Assembly: GCA_009841015.1 (NCBI GenBank)
Contig: VXMQ01000064.1
Coordinates: 1-52,130 of the forward strand
Length of the DNA stretch: 52,130 nucleotides
Source of the DNA: Candidatus Palauibacter denitrificans
GTDB taxonomy: Bacteria > Gemmatimonadota > Gemmatimonadetes > Palauibacterales > Palauibacteraceae
Direction: 5' to 3'
Shown: one piece after another, positions 35,596-43,869 of the stretch
Layout of the letters: each line of letters begins with the position of its first letter
How positions within the stretch are numbered: position 1 is the first letter of the stretch
Program-made: the position numbers and the translations under genes
The notes under the pieces: model-generated
Databases searched by the model: none
Seen by the model: only the letters and a program-made list of their open reading frames with translations
What the model was told of the DNA's origin: nothing

Positions 35596-36570
35596 GTGGC
35601 TACCTATCTCGAAGCGATTCGACAGGCGATCCGCGAGGAGATGCAGGCGGACGCCGACGTCTTCATCATGGGCGAGGACATCGGCGCCTACGGCGGCGCC
35701 TTCAGGATTACGGAGGGGCTGCTCGCGGAGTTCGGGGAAGATCGCGTCATCGACACTCCGATCAGCGAGGCGGCGATCGTGGGTGCGGCGATCGGGGCGG
35801 CGCAGATGGGCCTGAAGCCCGTGTGCGAGATGCAGTTCATCGACTTCGTCGCGCCGGCCTTCAACGTGATCGTCAACTTCGCCGCCAAGGTCCGCTACCG
35901 GACGGGCGTGGGGGCGGCGCTGGTGATTCGGGGGCCCTGCGGCGCGGGAGTGCGCGCGGGGCCCTTTCACTCGCAGAACGTCGAGTCGTACTTCGCCAAC
36001 GTACCGGGCCTCAAGCTGGTGGCTCCGGCCACGGTGAGGGATGCGAAAGGGCTGCTCAAGGCCGCGATTCGGGACCCGGACCCGGTCCTCTTCTTCGAGC
36101 ACAAGTACCTGTATCGAAGACTTCGTGAAGAACTCGAGAATGACGAGGAGTTCGTGACTCCGCTGGGGAAGGCGCGAACGCACCGTGGAGGAACGGACCT
36201 CACGCTGGTCACGTATGGCGCCATGGTCCATACTGCGCAGGAGGCTGCGGAGCAGTTGGAGGTGGAGGATGGCGCGGAGATCGAGATCATCGATCTGAGG
36301 ACGCTGCAACCGCTCGACAGCGCCGCGATCCTCGAGAGCGTGAAGAAGACGGGGAGACTTCTCGTCCTGCACGAAGCGCCGCGGTTCGGCGGCTTCGGGG
36401 GCGAGGTGGCGGCGCTGGTTTGCGAGCGCGCGTTCGAGTGGCTCGACGCTCCGATTGCGCGGGTGGCCGCGCTCGACACGCCGGTGCCGTACGCGGCCGA
36501 ACTGGAGGAGGCGCATCTACCCCAGGTGGCGGACATCGTCTCGATGGCCCGCCTGCAACTGAATTACTGA
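35596..36570 (+). CDS. 2-oxoacid dehydrogenase E1 component, beta subunit
   Basis: A 324-residue protein of the transketolase-like beta family. It has GEDIGAYGGAFRIT near the start, the thiamine-pyrophosphate Glu region (DTPISEAAIVGAAIG), GPCGAGVRAGPFHSQNVES, and FFEHKYLYR. It decarboxylates pyruvate or a branched-chain 2-oxoacid together with an alpha subunit. No alpha subunit gene is in the window: upstream is ygfZ, downstream E2. Start at the GTG at 35596 (VATYLEAIRQAIREEM), which gives the usual N-terminus. E1-beta and E2 are 33 bases apart and surely co-transcribed. Pyruvate and branched-chain types cannot be separated on sequence alone. Confidence 0.88.
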   Translation: MATYLEAIRQAIREEMQADADVFIMGEDIGAYGGAFRITEGLLAEFGEDRVIDTPISEAAIVGAAIGAAQMGLKPVCEMQFIDFVAPAFNVIVNFAAKVRYRTGVGAALVIRGPCGAGVRAGPFHSQNVESYFANVPGLKLVAPATVRDAKGLLKAAIRDPDPVLFFEHKYLYRRLREELENDEEFVTPLGKARTHRGGTDLTLVTYGAMVHTAQEAAEQLEVEDGAEIEIIDLRTLQPLDSAAILESVKKTGRLLVLHEAPRFGGFGGEVAALVCERAFEWLDAPIARVAALDTPVPYAAELEEAHLPQVADIVSMARLQLNY

Positions 36571-36603
36571 ACCACGCGGCTTGTACGCCGGGGAAGAACA
36601 CCA

Positions 36604-38103
36604 ATGTCCAAAGTGGATGTCATCATGCCGCAGATGGGGGAATCCATCGCGGAGGGGACGCTGACGCGCTGGCTCAAGAATGTCGGGGATGCGGTCGAGC
36701 GTGACGAGGATCTGTTCGAGATATCCACGGACAAGGTGGACGCGGACATCCCGTCGCCGGCGGCCGGGGTGCTGGCCGAAGTTCTCGTGCAGGACGGGGA
36801 GACGGTCGAGATCGACACGGTCGTCGCCCGCATCGAGACGGATGCGACGGTCGCAACGCCCGCCGCACCTTCGGCACCCCCGGCGGATGATCCGGCGGCG
36901 CACGCGAGGACCGTAGCGCCCGTGGCGTCCACCGCAGCGCCGGCGGCGGTCGCCACCGATCGGCCGACGGCCGCCACGCCCGTATCCCCGGGCCCGGCGA
37001 CCGAGGCGTCGCCCGCCAGTCGGGAAGAGCGGCTAAGGACTCGATCGACGCCGCTCGTGCGGAAGATCGCCGCGGAACACGGCGTCGACATCCACCAGGT
37101 GCCCGGCACGGGCACTTCCGGCCGCGTGACCCGGGATGACATCCTGGCGTTCATCTCGGCCGGCGGGCCGGAGGCGGCGCCCGCTCCGACGGTGGTGCCC
37201 GCTCCGACGGCGGCACCCGCCCCCGTGGCAGCGCCCGCTGCGATCCCGGCGCCGGTTCCGGCCTCCGACGCCAAGGGGTCGGAACCGTCGCTCCCCGAGA
37301 CGCCGGCGCCCGGGCCGGTGGCGCCCGGCACGCTTCGGATCCCGATCCACGGGGCCACGCTGGATGTCCGGCTCGGCTCCGTGCCGATTCGTGAGCGTGA
37401 CCGCGTCGAGGAGATGAGCAGGGTCCGCCTGCGGACGATGGAGCACATGCTCATGTCCAAGCGCGTTTCTGCGCACGTCACATCGGTGACCGAGGTGGAC
37501 TTCGAACGGATCGTCCAGCTCCGTCGCTCGCTCAAGTCGCGTTTCGCGGATCAGGGGGTGAAGCTCACCTACGGCCCCTTCATCTATCGCGCCGTCATCG
37601 AGGCCCTGGGGGAATACCCCATCCTCAACTCGTCCGTAGATGGATCGCGCATCGTGTATCACGGCAACATCAATCTCGGGATCGCGGTGGCGATCAACGA
37701 CGGCCGCGAGCTCATCGTACCGGTGCTCAAGGACGCGGATCAGCTCAGCCTGCTGGGACTCGCCCAGCGCTCGAACGAACTCGCCGAGAAGGCTCGGGGC
37801 AGGGCGCTCGACTTCGACGACATCCAGGGCGGCACGTTCACGATCACGAACGTAGGGGTGTTCGGAAACCTGTTCGGGACCCCGATCATCAACCAGCCTC
37901 AGGTCGCCATCCTCGGAACCGGCGTGATCGAGAAGCGTCCCGTCGTCGTCCAGGACGGCCTCGGGAATGATGTGATCGCGATCCGCAACCGGGCCTACTT
38001 CGGTCTTTCCTACGACCATCGCGTGGTCGACGGCGCCATGGCGGCGTTCTTCCTCAACCGGGTCCAGGAATACCTGGAGGGTTTCCCGGACGACTCCGCT
38101 TGA
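36604..38103 (+). CDS. 2-oxoacid dehydrogenase E2, dihydrolipoamide acyltransferase
   Basis: A 499-residue protein. A lipoyl domain at residues 1-78 carries the lipoylated Lys in EISTDKVDADIPSP. A Pro/Ala linker is followed by the E3/E1-binding domain (TPLVRKIAAEHGVDIHQVPG, then GRVTRDD) near 140-180, a second Pro/Ala linker, and the catalytic domain from about 250, ending with the active site SYDHRVVDGAMAAFFL (His-x3-Asp). It transfers acyl groups from lipoamide to CoA. One lipoyl domain only. It follows the E1-beta gene closely. The sdhCAB promoter overlaps its stop codon. Succinyl, acetyl and branched-chain specificity remain open. Confidence 0.9.
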   Translation: MSKVDVIMPQMGESIAEGTLTRWLKNVGDAVERDEDLFEISTDKVDADIPSPAAGVLAEVLVQDGETVEIDTVVARIETDATVATPAAPSAPPADDPAAHARTVAPVASTAAPAAVATDRPTAATPVSPGPATEASPASREERLRTRSTPLVRKIAAEHGVDIHQVPGTGTSGRVTRDDILAFISAGGPEAAPAPTVVPAPTAAPAPVAAPAAIPAPVPASDAKGSEPSLPETPAPGPVAPGTLRIPIHGATLDVRLGSVPIRERDRVEEMSRVRLRTMEHMLMSKRVSAHVTSVTEVDFERIVQLRRSLKSRFADQGVKLTYGPFIYRAVIEALGEYPILNSSVDGSRIVYHGNINLGIAVAINDGRELIVPVLKDADQLSLLGLAQRSNELAEKARGRALDFDDIQGGTFTITNVGVFGNLFGTPIINQPQVAILGTGVIEKRPVVVQDGLGNDVIAIRNRAYFGLSYDHRVVDGAMAAFFLNRVQEYLEGFPDDSA

Positions 38104-38129
38104 CAGTCATCCTGACGGCCCGGTAGGCT
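38100..38129 (+). promoter_or_regulatory. Promoter for sdhCAB
   Basis: TTGACA (38100-38105), 18 bases, TAGGCT (38124-38129), overlapping the E2 stop codon at 38101-38103. The -35 is perfect, while the -10 matches 3 of 6. A start near 38136 leaves a leader of about 37 bases before the sdhC ATG. Confidence 0.5.
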
Positions 38130-38172
38130 GGCCGCGTTCCCACCCCACCCCACGAAGAGTCGACGAAAGACC

Positions 38173-38955
38173 ATGGAAAACTCGGTCGCGGTTCGAGATC
38201 GCGGTTTCGGCAAGACCCTCCGCAGGGATCGTTGGTGGGTGCCGCCCCTGAGCGTAGCGCTGGGGCTCGGCCTCTTCGGCGGCTACGCCACGTGGGCGGT
38301 CCTGCAGGGCGGCAACTATTTTGCCGACCCCTACCTGTCTCCCCTGTACTCGCCGTGCATCGCCGCCAGCTGTCCGGAACAGATCCGCCTGCTCGGAATC
38401 GAGTGGTGGCCGTTCTCGCCGGCGATACTGATGATGGGCGTGATCCTCGGGTTCCGGGGAACGTGCTATTACTACCGGAAGGCGTACTACCGCGCCTATC
38501 TCCTCGACCCGCCCGCCTGTGCGGTCGGCGAGTTCCGCGGCGACAGGTATGCGGGCGAGACGCGGCTGCCGTGGGTTCTCCAGAACCTTCACCGCTACTT
38601 CCTGTACGCCTCGATCGTCATCTGGCTCTTCCTGACGTACGACACGATTCATGGGTTCTTCTTCGAGGACGGCGTCGGCGTCGGCGTCGGATCGATCGTC
38701 CTTCTGATCAACCTCGTGCTGCTTTCCGGATACTGGTTCGGTTGCCACTCGCTCCGCCATCTCATCGGCGGCGATGTCGATTGCTATTCCTGCGCGCTGG
38801 CGGGAAAGGCTCGCCACAAGGCGTGGAAAGGTGTGAGCTGGTTCAACAAGCGACACATGGGCTGGGCCTGGTTCAGCCTCGTCTTCGTGTGCATGACGGA
38901 TCTGTACATCCGCCTCGTAGCGATGCGGGTGTTCGAGGATCCCCGACTTTTCTGA
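38173..38955 (+). CDS. sdhC: Succinate dehydrogenase membrane anchor, five-helix type
   Basis: A 260-residue membrane protein with about five transmembrane helices (near residues 22-46, 75-92, 140-160, 170-195, 230-250). His residues at LQNLHRYF, TIHGFFF and CHSLRHLIGG could bind heme b. The motif CYYYRKAYYRAYLLDPPACA is typical of the single-anchor SDH of Actinobacteria and relatives, which uses a menaquinone-type pool. It attaches SdhA/B to the inner membrane and passes electrons to quinone. It is the first gene of an sdhC-sdhA-sdhB operon; sdhA starts 26 bases later. The ATG at 38173 agrees with the family N-terminus. Confidence 0.85.
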   Translation: MENSVAVRDRGFGKTLRRDRWWVPPLSVALGLGLFGGYATWAVLQGGNYFADPYLSPLYSPCIAASCPEQIRLLGIEWWPFSPAILMMGVILGFRGTCYYYRKAYYRAYLLDPPACAVGEFRGDRYAGETRLPWVLQNLHRYFLYASIVIWLFLTYDTIHGFFFEDGVGVGVGSIVLLINLVLLSGYWFGCHSLRHLIGGDVDCYSCALAGKARHKAWKGVSWFNKRHMGWAWFSLVFVCMTDLYIRLVAMRVFEDPRLF

Positions 38956-38981
38956 ACCCAACAGAGCACACCGGACTTTTC

Positions 38982-40778
38982 ATGGAGATTTCAGAACGCC
39001 ACGAGCATGACGTCCTCGTGATCGGAGCCGGAGGCGCCGGGCTCCGCGCGGCGATCGCGGCCATCGAGGCGGGCGCATCCGTGGGACTCATCGGCAAGTC
39101 GCTGCTCGGCAAGGCGCACACGGTCATGGCCGAGGGCGGGATGGCGGCTGCACTCGGCAACAACCGTCCCGAAGACAACTGGCAGGTCCATTTCCGCGAC
39201 ACGATGCGGGGTGGCAAGGGGTTGTGCGACTGGCGTATGGCCAGGGCGCACGCCGCGGAGGCCCCGGATCGCGTGAGAGAGCTCGAGGCCTGGGGGGCCC
39301 TCTTCGACCGGGCCGAGGACGGGCGCATGAACCAGCGTCCGTTCGGCGGGCACACCTACGGAAGGCTGGCGCACGTCGGCGACCGGACGGGGCTGGAGAT
39401 GATCCGCACGCTTCAGGATCATGCCGTGCACGAAGGGGCCGACGTCTTCATGGAGTGCACGGTGTTCCGGTTGATCCTCGTGGACGGCCGAGTGGCCGGA
39501 GCACTCGCGTATTGGCGCCCGACGGGCGAGTTCGTGCTCTTCCGCGCCCGGACGATCATCCTCGCCACGGGGGGACTGGGCAAGGCCTGGAAGGTGACCT
39601 CCAACTCCTGGGAGTGCACGGGCGACGGGGTGGCGCTCGCCTATGACGCGGGGGCCGAACTCATGGGGATGGAGTTCGTTCAGTTCCACCCCACGGGCAT
39701 GGTGTGGCCGCCCAGCGTGCGCGGCACGCTCGTCACGGAAGGCGTCCGGGGCGAGGGAGGCGTGCTCACGAACCGGGACGGCGAACGCTTCATGTTTCGG
39801 TATGTCCCCGAGATGTTCGAAGGGGACTACGCGGAGAGCGAGGAGGAGGCCGACCGGTGGGTGGAAGGCGACCGTACGGCAAACCGCCGGCCGCCGGAAC
39901 TCCTCACCCGTGACGTCGTGGCAAAGGCGATCGTCGCGGAGGTGGAGGCCGGGCGCGGAAGCCCGCACGGCGGGGTCTTTCTCAACATCTCGGAGAAGCG
40001 GAGTGCCGAGTACATCAAGGCCAAGCTCCCGAGCATGTACCACCAGTTCAAGGAACTCGCGGGGGTCGACATCACGACGGACGCGATGGAGGTCGGGCCG
40101 ACGACCCACTACGCGATGGGGGGAGTGAAGGTACACCCGGAGACGGCGGCCACCTGCGTTCCCGGGCTGTACGCGGCCGGTGAAGTGGCCGCGGGCCTCC
40201 ACGGCGGCAATCGTCTGGGCGGCAATTCACTCTCCGATCTCATCGTGTTCGGTCAACGGGCCGGCGCGGCCGCCGCCGAGGAGGCGACGGGCGTATCTCT
40301 CGCCGAAATCCCGGCATCCGAACTGTCCGCAGCCGTCGCGGGGGCAACGGCGCCCTTTACGCGCGAGGGTGGACGCAATCCCTTCGGCCTCCAGGAGGAA
40401 TTGCAGCAGATCATGCAGGACAAGGTGGGAATCGCCCGTACGGAGGGGGCGCTGCGCGAGGCCCTCGAAGATGTCCGCCGACTGCGCGGGGCGCTCGACA
40501 CCTGCTCGGTCCACGGCGGGCGAGCCTTCAACCCCGGCTGGCACACCTGGCTCGACCTGTACGCCATGCTCACCGTGGCCGAGGCGGTCGTCCTCTCGGC
40601 GCTCGAGCGCCGAGAGAGCCGCGGTGCGCATACCCGGATCGATTATCCGGATTCCGACGCCTCGCTCGGGCGGGTCAATTTTGTCATCCGATCATCGGAC
40701 GGACGGATGGTGACCGACACCGAATCGGTATCGGAGCCGCCGGCTGAACTGAGGCAGCTCATCGAGGAAGGGGTGTAG
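38982..40778 (+). CDS. sdhA: Succinate dehydrogenase flavoprotein subunit
   Basis: A 598-residue flavoprotein. It has the FAD motif VIGAGGAGLRAAIAA, the covalent-FAD His in GKAHTVMAEGGMAAAL, the FAD-contact segment ILATGGLGKAW, the substrate-binding HPTGMVWPPS and RGEGGVLTN, GPTTHYAMGGVKV, and GGNRLGGNSLSD. It oxidises succinate to fumarate in the TCA cycle. The ATG at 38982 starts a short tail before the FAD motif. The sdhB start lies 4 bases after its stop codon, so translation is coupled. The C-terminal helical domain has the usual length, with no sign of damage. Confidence 0.95.
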   Translation: MEISERHEHDVLVIGAGGAGLRAAIAAIEAGASVGLIGKSLLGKAHTVMAEGGMAAALGNNRPEDNWQVHFRDTMRGGKGLCDWRMARAHAAEAPDRVRELEAWGALFDRAEDGRMNQRPFGGHTYGRLAHVGDRTGLEMIRTLQDHAVHEGADVFMECTVFRLILVDGRVAGALAYWRPTGEFVLFRARTIILATGGLGKAWKVTSNSWECTGDGVALAYDAGAELMGMEFVQFHPTGMVWPPSVRGTLVTEGVRGEGGVLTNRDGERFMFRYVPEMFEGDYAESEEEADRWVEGDRTANRRPPELLTRDVVAKAIVAEVEAGRGSPHGGVFLNISEKRSAEYIKAKLPSMYHQFKELAGVDITTDAMEVGPTTHYAMGGVKVHPETAATCVPGLYAAGEVAAGLHGGNRLGGNSLSDLIVFGQRAGAAAAEEATGVSLAEIPASELSAAVAGATAPFTREGGRNPFGLQEELQQIMQDKVGIARTEGALREALEDVRRLRGALDTCSVHGGRAFNPGWHTWLDLYAMLTVAEAVVLSALERRESRGAHTRIDYPDSDASLGRVNFVIRSSDGRMVTDTESVSEPPAELRQLIEEGV

Positions 40779-40782
40779 CGAG

Positions 40783-41523
40783 GTGGCGGAACGAACTTTC
40801 CAGGTCTACCGGGGATCCGACGACGACGGACGGCTCGAATCCTATACGATCGAGATCGACCAGGGCATGGTCGTGCTGGATGCGATCCACCGCATCCAGG
40901 CGGAGCAGGCGCCGGATCTCGCGGTGCGCTGGAATTGCAAGGCCGGCAAATGCGGCTCCTGCAGCTGCGAGGTCAACGGGCGGCCTCGCCTGACGTGCAT
41001 GACCCGGCTCTCCGATTACGAGGAGAGCGAATCGATCACCGTCACGCCGATGAAGGCCTTTCCCGTCATCAAGGACCTCGTCTGCGATGTCTCTCAGGCG
41101 TACCGAAACAACGCCTCCATCCCGCGTTTCAAGCCGCGCCCCCGCGACGCGGAGGACGGCTGGCGGATGAAGCAGTTCGAGATCGACAGGGCACAGGAAA
41201 TGCGGAAGTGCATCGAGTGCTTCCTCTGCCAGGATGTGTGTCACGTCCTCCGGTCACACCGGAAGCACGCGGAGTTCATCGGCCCTACGTACCTCGTCAG
41301 AACGGCGGGATACAGTCTGAACCCGATCGACGTGGAGGACCGCAGCGCGTTTCTCAAGGAGTCGGCGGGCATCGGTTTCTGCAACATCACGAAATGCTGC
41401 ACGGAGGTATGCCCCGAGAGCATCTCCATCACGGACAACGCGATCATCCCCCTCAAGGAGCGGGTCGTCGACCGCTTCTACGACCCGCTGAAAGCGCTCG
41501 TGAGGCTTGTCCGGAGACGCTAG
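40783..41523 (+). CDS. sdhB: Succinate dehydrogenase iron-sulfur subunit
   Basis: A 246-residue protein with the three usual clusters. The [2Fe-2S] ligands are CKAGKCGSCSCEVNG plus LTC (about residues 51-72). The [4Fe-4S] site is CIECFLCQDVC (about 144-154), and the third cluster uses CNITKCCTEVC (about 200-210). It carries electrons from FAD to quinone. The GTG at 40783 has a GAGG-like site overlapping the end of sdhA. It is the last gene of the operon, and no clear terminator separates it from the convergent PIN gene 21 bases later. Confidence 0.95.
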   Translation: MAERTFQVYRGSDDDGRLESYTIEIDQGMVVLDAIHRIQAEQAPDLAVRWNCKAGKCGSCSCEVNGRPRLTCMTRLSDYEESESITVTPMKAFPVIKDLVCDVSQAYRNNASIPRFKPRPRDAEDGWRMKQFEIDRAQEMRKCIECFLCQDVCHVLRSHRKHAEFIGPTYLVRTAGYSLNPIDVEDRSAFLKESAGIGFCNITKCCTEVCPESISITDNAIIPLKERVVDRFYDPLKALVRLVRRR

Positions 41524-41544
41524 CACGCCGTGGCAGTGTCTCGC

Positions 41545-42012
41545 CTACCCCTGGCCGAAGTCTTCGACGTTCAACACGCGCATCCCGGCAATCCGGCGGA
41601 GTCCCGAGCCGGAGGTCAGGTACACTTCGGCGCCTGAGACGAGCGCCGTGGCAATCTGCAGGGCCCGTTCCGGCCGACCTCCGAGCCGCGCTCGTACTTC
41701 GGCGGCCTGAATCGCGATCTCCGAGCTGGCCGCCACGATGCCCAATCGACGGTAGAGCTGCAGGTGCCGAGCCACTTCGCGAGCCACCGCCGGCTCTCCC
41801 CGCCGATACACTTCCACGAGGACCTGGTACAGAGTCAGACTCGATGTCTGCGCCTTGATCCTGCCGCTTGCGATGCCCGAGAAGGTGATATCCGTTTGTT
41901 CTGTCGGACCCGTGCCGGTCAGGTGAAGCGCGAATACGCGAGCGTCGACGTGGACGAGACCAGCTCCGGCCAGATGCTCCCCGAGACCTGTCCGGATCGC
42001 GTCGTCCGCCAT
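41545..42012 (-). CDS. PIN-domain protein, VapC-like toxin with a degraded active site
   Basis: A 155-residue PIN domain. The first Asp is present (HVDARVFAL, about residue 23). By eye, the next positions are changed. In LTLYQVLVEVYRRGE a Gln stands where PIN toxins usually have Glu (TLLEVL). In ERALQIATALVSGA an Arg replaces the Asp of DALQIATAL. YLTSGSGL replaces the usual LTND. Three of four Mg-binding acids would thus be missing, so RNase activity is doubtful. The start codon directly abuts the antitoxin stop (TGAATG), as in an active two-gene operon. It may be an inactive partner kept for binding the antitoxin, or a decaying toxin. Confidence 0.75.
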   Translation of the reverse strand: MADDAIRTGLGEHLAGAGLVHVDARVFALHLTGTGPTEQTDITFSGIASGRIKAQTSSLTLYQVLVEVYRRGEPAVAREVARHLQLYRRLGIVAASSEIAIQAAEVRARLGGRPERALQIATALVSGAEVYLTSGSGLRRIAGMRVLNVEDFGQG

Positions 42013-42234
42013 TCAGCCGTCCTCGAGTTCGACCCAGAGATCCCCGGTATCGACGACGTCCCGAAGCACACCCCGGAGACGATCTTCCCCGTCCGCTGGC
42101 AGCTTTTCCATCCTCACGGTGTCACCGTCCACCGACACCGCGAGCCGGTCGCCGGGCCTGAGCCGGAGCGCCTCCCGCGCGGCCTTTGGCACCACGATCT
42201 GGTTCTTGCTGCTCATCTTTACCGAAACCACCAT
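42013..42234 (-). CDS. AbrB/MazE-type antitoxin
   Basis: A 73-residue SpoVT-AbrB domain protein: KMSSKNQIVVPKAAREALRL, LRPGDRLAVSVDGD, with a short acidic tail (VVDTGDLWVELEDG) likely to bind the PIN partner. It binds DNA as a dimer and represses its own operon in this family. The ATG at 42234 lies only 7 bases after a -10 element, so the message would be leaderless. An internal ATG at 42216 is possible but leaves a shorter N-terminus. Confidence 0.85.
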   Translation of the reverse strand: MVVSVKMSSKNQIVVPKAAREALRLRPGDRLAVSVDGDTVRMEKLPADGEDRLRGVLRDVVDTGDLWVELEDG

Positions 42235-42241
42235 ACGGCTG

Positions 42242-42271
42242 ACTCTAGCGCTTTACCGTATCGCTTGGCAA
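42242..42271 (-). promoter_or_regulatory. Promoter of the AbrB/PIN pair, probably leaderless
   Basis: On the minus strand TTGCCA (42271-42266), 18 bases, TAGAGT (42247-42242). The distance from the -10 to the antitoxin ATG at 42234 is 7 bases, so transcription would start on or next to the start codon. Confidence 0.5.
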
Positions 42272-42323
42272 CTGACTGGCCCAAAGGGTGGAGGGAGCGC
42301 GATGATCCGGTCAGACGATCACG

Positions 42324-43310
42324 TCAGTTGAACAGCCAGACCATCACGATGTAGGCGAGATAGAGGAGCAGGAGCAGCCCGCCCTCCGCCCTCTGCACCG
42401 TGCCGCGGTGCAGGGCGAGGGGGATGAGGATGACGGAAAAGGCAAGGGCCGGAAGCACATAGCCGACGACGATGGTCGGATGGAGAACGAGCGGGCGAAC
42501 GAGTGCGGCCGTCCCGAGCACGAGGCCGAGGTTGAACACGTTCGAGCCGATCACGTTTCCGATCGCGATGTCTCCCATGCGCCGGAAGGCGGCCACCAGC
42601 GTGGAGGCCAATTCCGGCAGTGACGTGCCGACCGCGATCATCGTGGCGGCGATCACCGCCTCTGGAACGGCCAGCGATCGGGCGATCCCCTCGGCGCCCT
42701 CCAGCAGCCAGCGAGCCCCGTACGTAAGGCACGGCAGGCCGAGGCCGATCCGTACGAGCGACCACCACACCCCCGGCGCTGCCATATCGGCCCTTGGCGG
42801 ATCGGTCGCGGCGCCTGGAAGAGGCGCGTCCGGATCGGGAACGCGATCCGCCTTCCCGAACAGACCCACTCGTTCCCACTTCAGGAGAAAGAACAGGTAG
42901 AGCGCCCAGCCGAACACGAGGACGAGTCCGTCGAGGCGTCCGACGGCATCGTTGAGCGACAGCACCATCACGAGAGAAAGAACGATGATGACGAGCGGCG
43001 TCTCGCGCACGATGACGCGGCGGTGCACCTCGATCGGCCGAATCAGGGCGCCGACACCCACGATCAAACCCACGTTTGCGGCCGTGGAACCCATGATATT
43101 GCCGACGGCTACGTCCGGTTGGCCCTCCAGCGATGCAAGTGCGCTGACGACCAACTCCGGCGCCGAGGTGCCGAAAGCGACCACGGTCAGGCCGACGACG
43201 AGCGGGCTGACACCGAATCGCTGCGCGAGCCCGGCGGCACCGCGAACGAGCCAGTCCGCACCGAGCGTCAGGGGCAGGAACGCGAAGGCGAAGAGGAGAG
43301 TGTTCCTCAT
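42324..43310 (-). CDS. Calcium/sodium antiporter (CaCA family, YrbG-like)
   Basis: A 328-residue membrane protein with about ten helices in two inverted repeats. Each has an alpha-motif: GTSAPELVVSALAS in the first half and GTSLPELASTLVAAF in the second, followed by GNIMGSTAANVGL and GNVIGSNVFNLGL. The Asn and Glu/Ser of these motifs bind Ca2+ and Na+. It exports Ca2+ in exchange for Na+ across the inner membrane. A loop of about 35 residues rich in Asp and Pro separates the halves. The ATG at 43310 fits. It lies downstream of bactofilin on the same strand with 93 bases between. Confidence 0.92.
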   Translation of the reverse strand: MRNTLLFAFAFLPLTLGADWLVRGAAGLAQRFGVSPLVVGLTVVAFGTSAPELVVSALASLEGQPDVAVGNIMGSTAANVGLIVGVGALIRPIEVHRRVIVRETPLVIIVLSLVMVLSLNDAVGRLDGLVLVFGWALYLFFLLKWERVGLFGKADRVPDPDAPLPGAATDPPRADMAAPGVWWSLVRIGLGLPCLTYGARWLLEGAEGIARSLAVPEAVIAATMIAVGTSLPELASTLVAAFRRMGDIAIGNVIGSNVFNLGLVLGTAALVRPLVLHPTIVVGYVLPALAFSVILIPLALHRGTVQRAEGGLLLLLYLAYIVMVWLFN

Positions 43311-43403
43311 CCCCGGCTACGGCATTCCGTCAAGCGGATCGTGCGGCACGGCACGGCGCGACCCCTCGCGCGGTCGGGATGCCGGGCGGGCGAAAACCTC
43401 GCT

Positions 43404-43856
43404 TCAGCTGGGCCCGGCCGCGCGCTGAGGCTTCTGCGGCTGGATCGAGGGGGGCGCGCTCTTTCGCGGCGAAGCGGCGGGCTTCTCGTCCGCTGCCCTT
43501 GCCGTCATGTGGAGACGACCTTCGATCTGGCCGCCCTCCTCGAGCTTCACTCGGCGGCTCCGAATGTCGCCCTCGATTCTGCAGGTCTCCTGCAACTCCA
43601 CGCGACTGGCTCCCACCACGGTCCCTACAACGGCGCCGGCTATCACGACATCCTGCGTGTCGATATCCCCGGTAATGCGTCCGTCCTTGCCGACGACAAC
43701 GGATTTCGTCGCCTTGACCGAGCCTTCGATCTTGCCTTCGACCCGCACCGTGCCATCGCACATTACGTCCCCGAGGATCGTCATCCCGGGCGCGACGACC
43801 GAAACGACGTCGCTCAGCTCACGGGTGTGCCCGCCATGTCGAGAATCTCTAGCCAT
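43404..43856 (-). CDS. Bactofilin
   Basis: A 150-residue protein of the bactofilin (DUF583) family. It has a central beta-helix of short hydrophobic repeats (TILGDVMCDGTVRVEGKIEG, then VVVGKDGRITGDIDTQ and so on) flanked by disordered ends. The C-terminal tail is rich in Pro, Ser and Lys. Bactofilins polymerise without nucleotide into cytoskeletal filaments and in several bacteria work with M23 peptidases and ParAB. Both partners lie directly upstream here. The ATG at 43856 has GGAG 4 bases upstream. It starts 13 bases after the M23 gene, so it belongs to the parA-parB-M23 operon. Confidence 0.88.
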   Translation of the reverse strand: MARDSRHGGHTRELSDVVSVVAPGMTILGDVMCDGTVRVEGKIEGSVKATKSVVVGKDGRITGDIDTQDVVIAGAVVGTVVGASRVELQETCRIEGDIRSRRVKLEEGGQIEGRLHMTARAADEKPAASPRKSAPPSIQPQKPQRAAGPS

Positions 43857-43869
43857 TTCGCTCCAATCC

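Noticed and set aside
38991..40202. Long minus-strand frame across sdhA
   Set aside because: Shadow of sdhA; His/Arg-rich without motifs.
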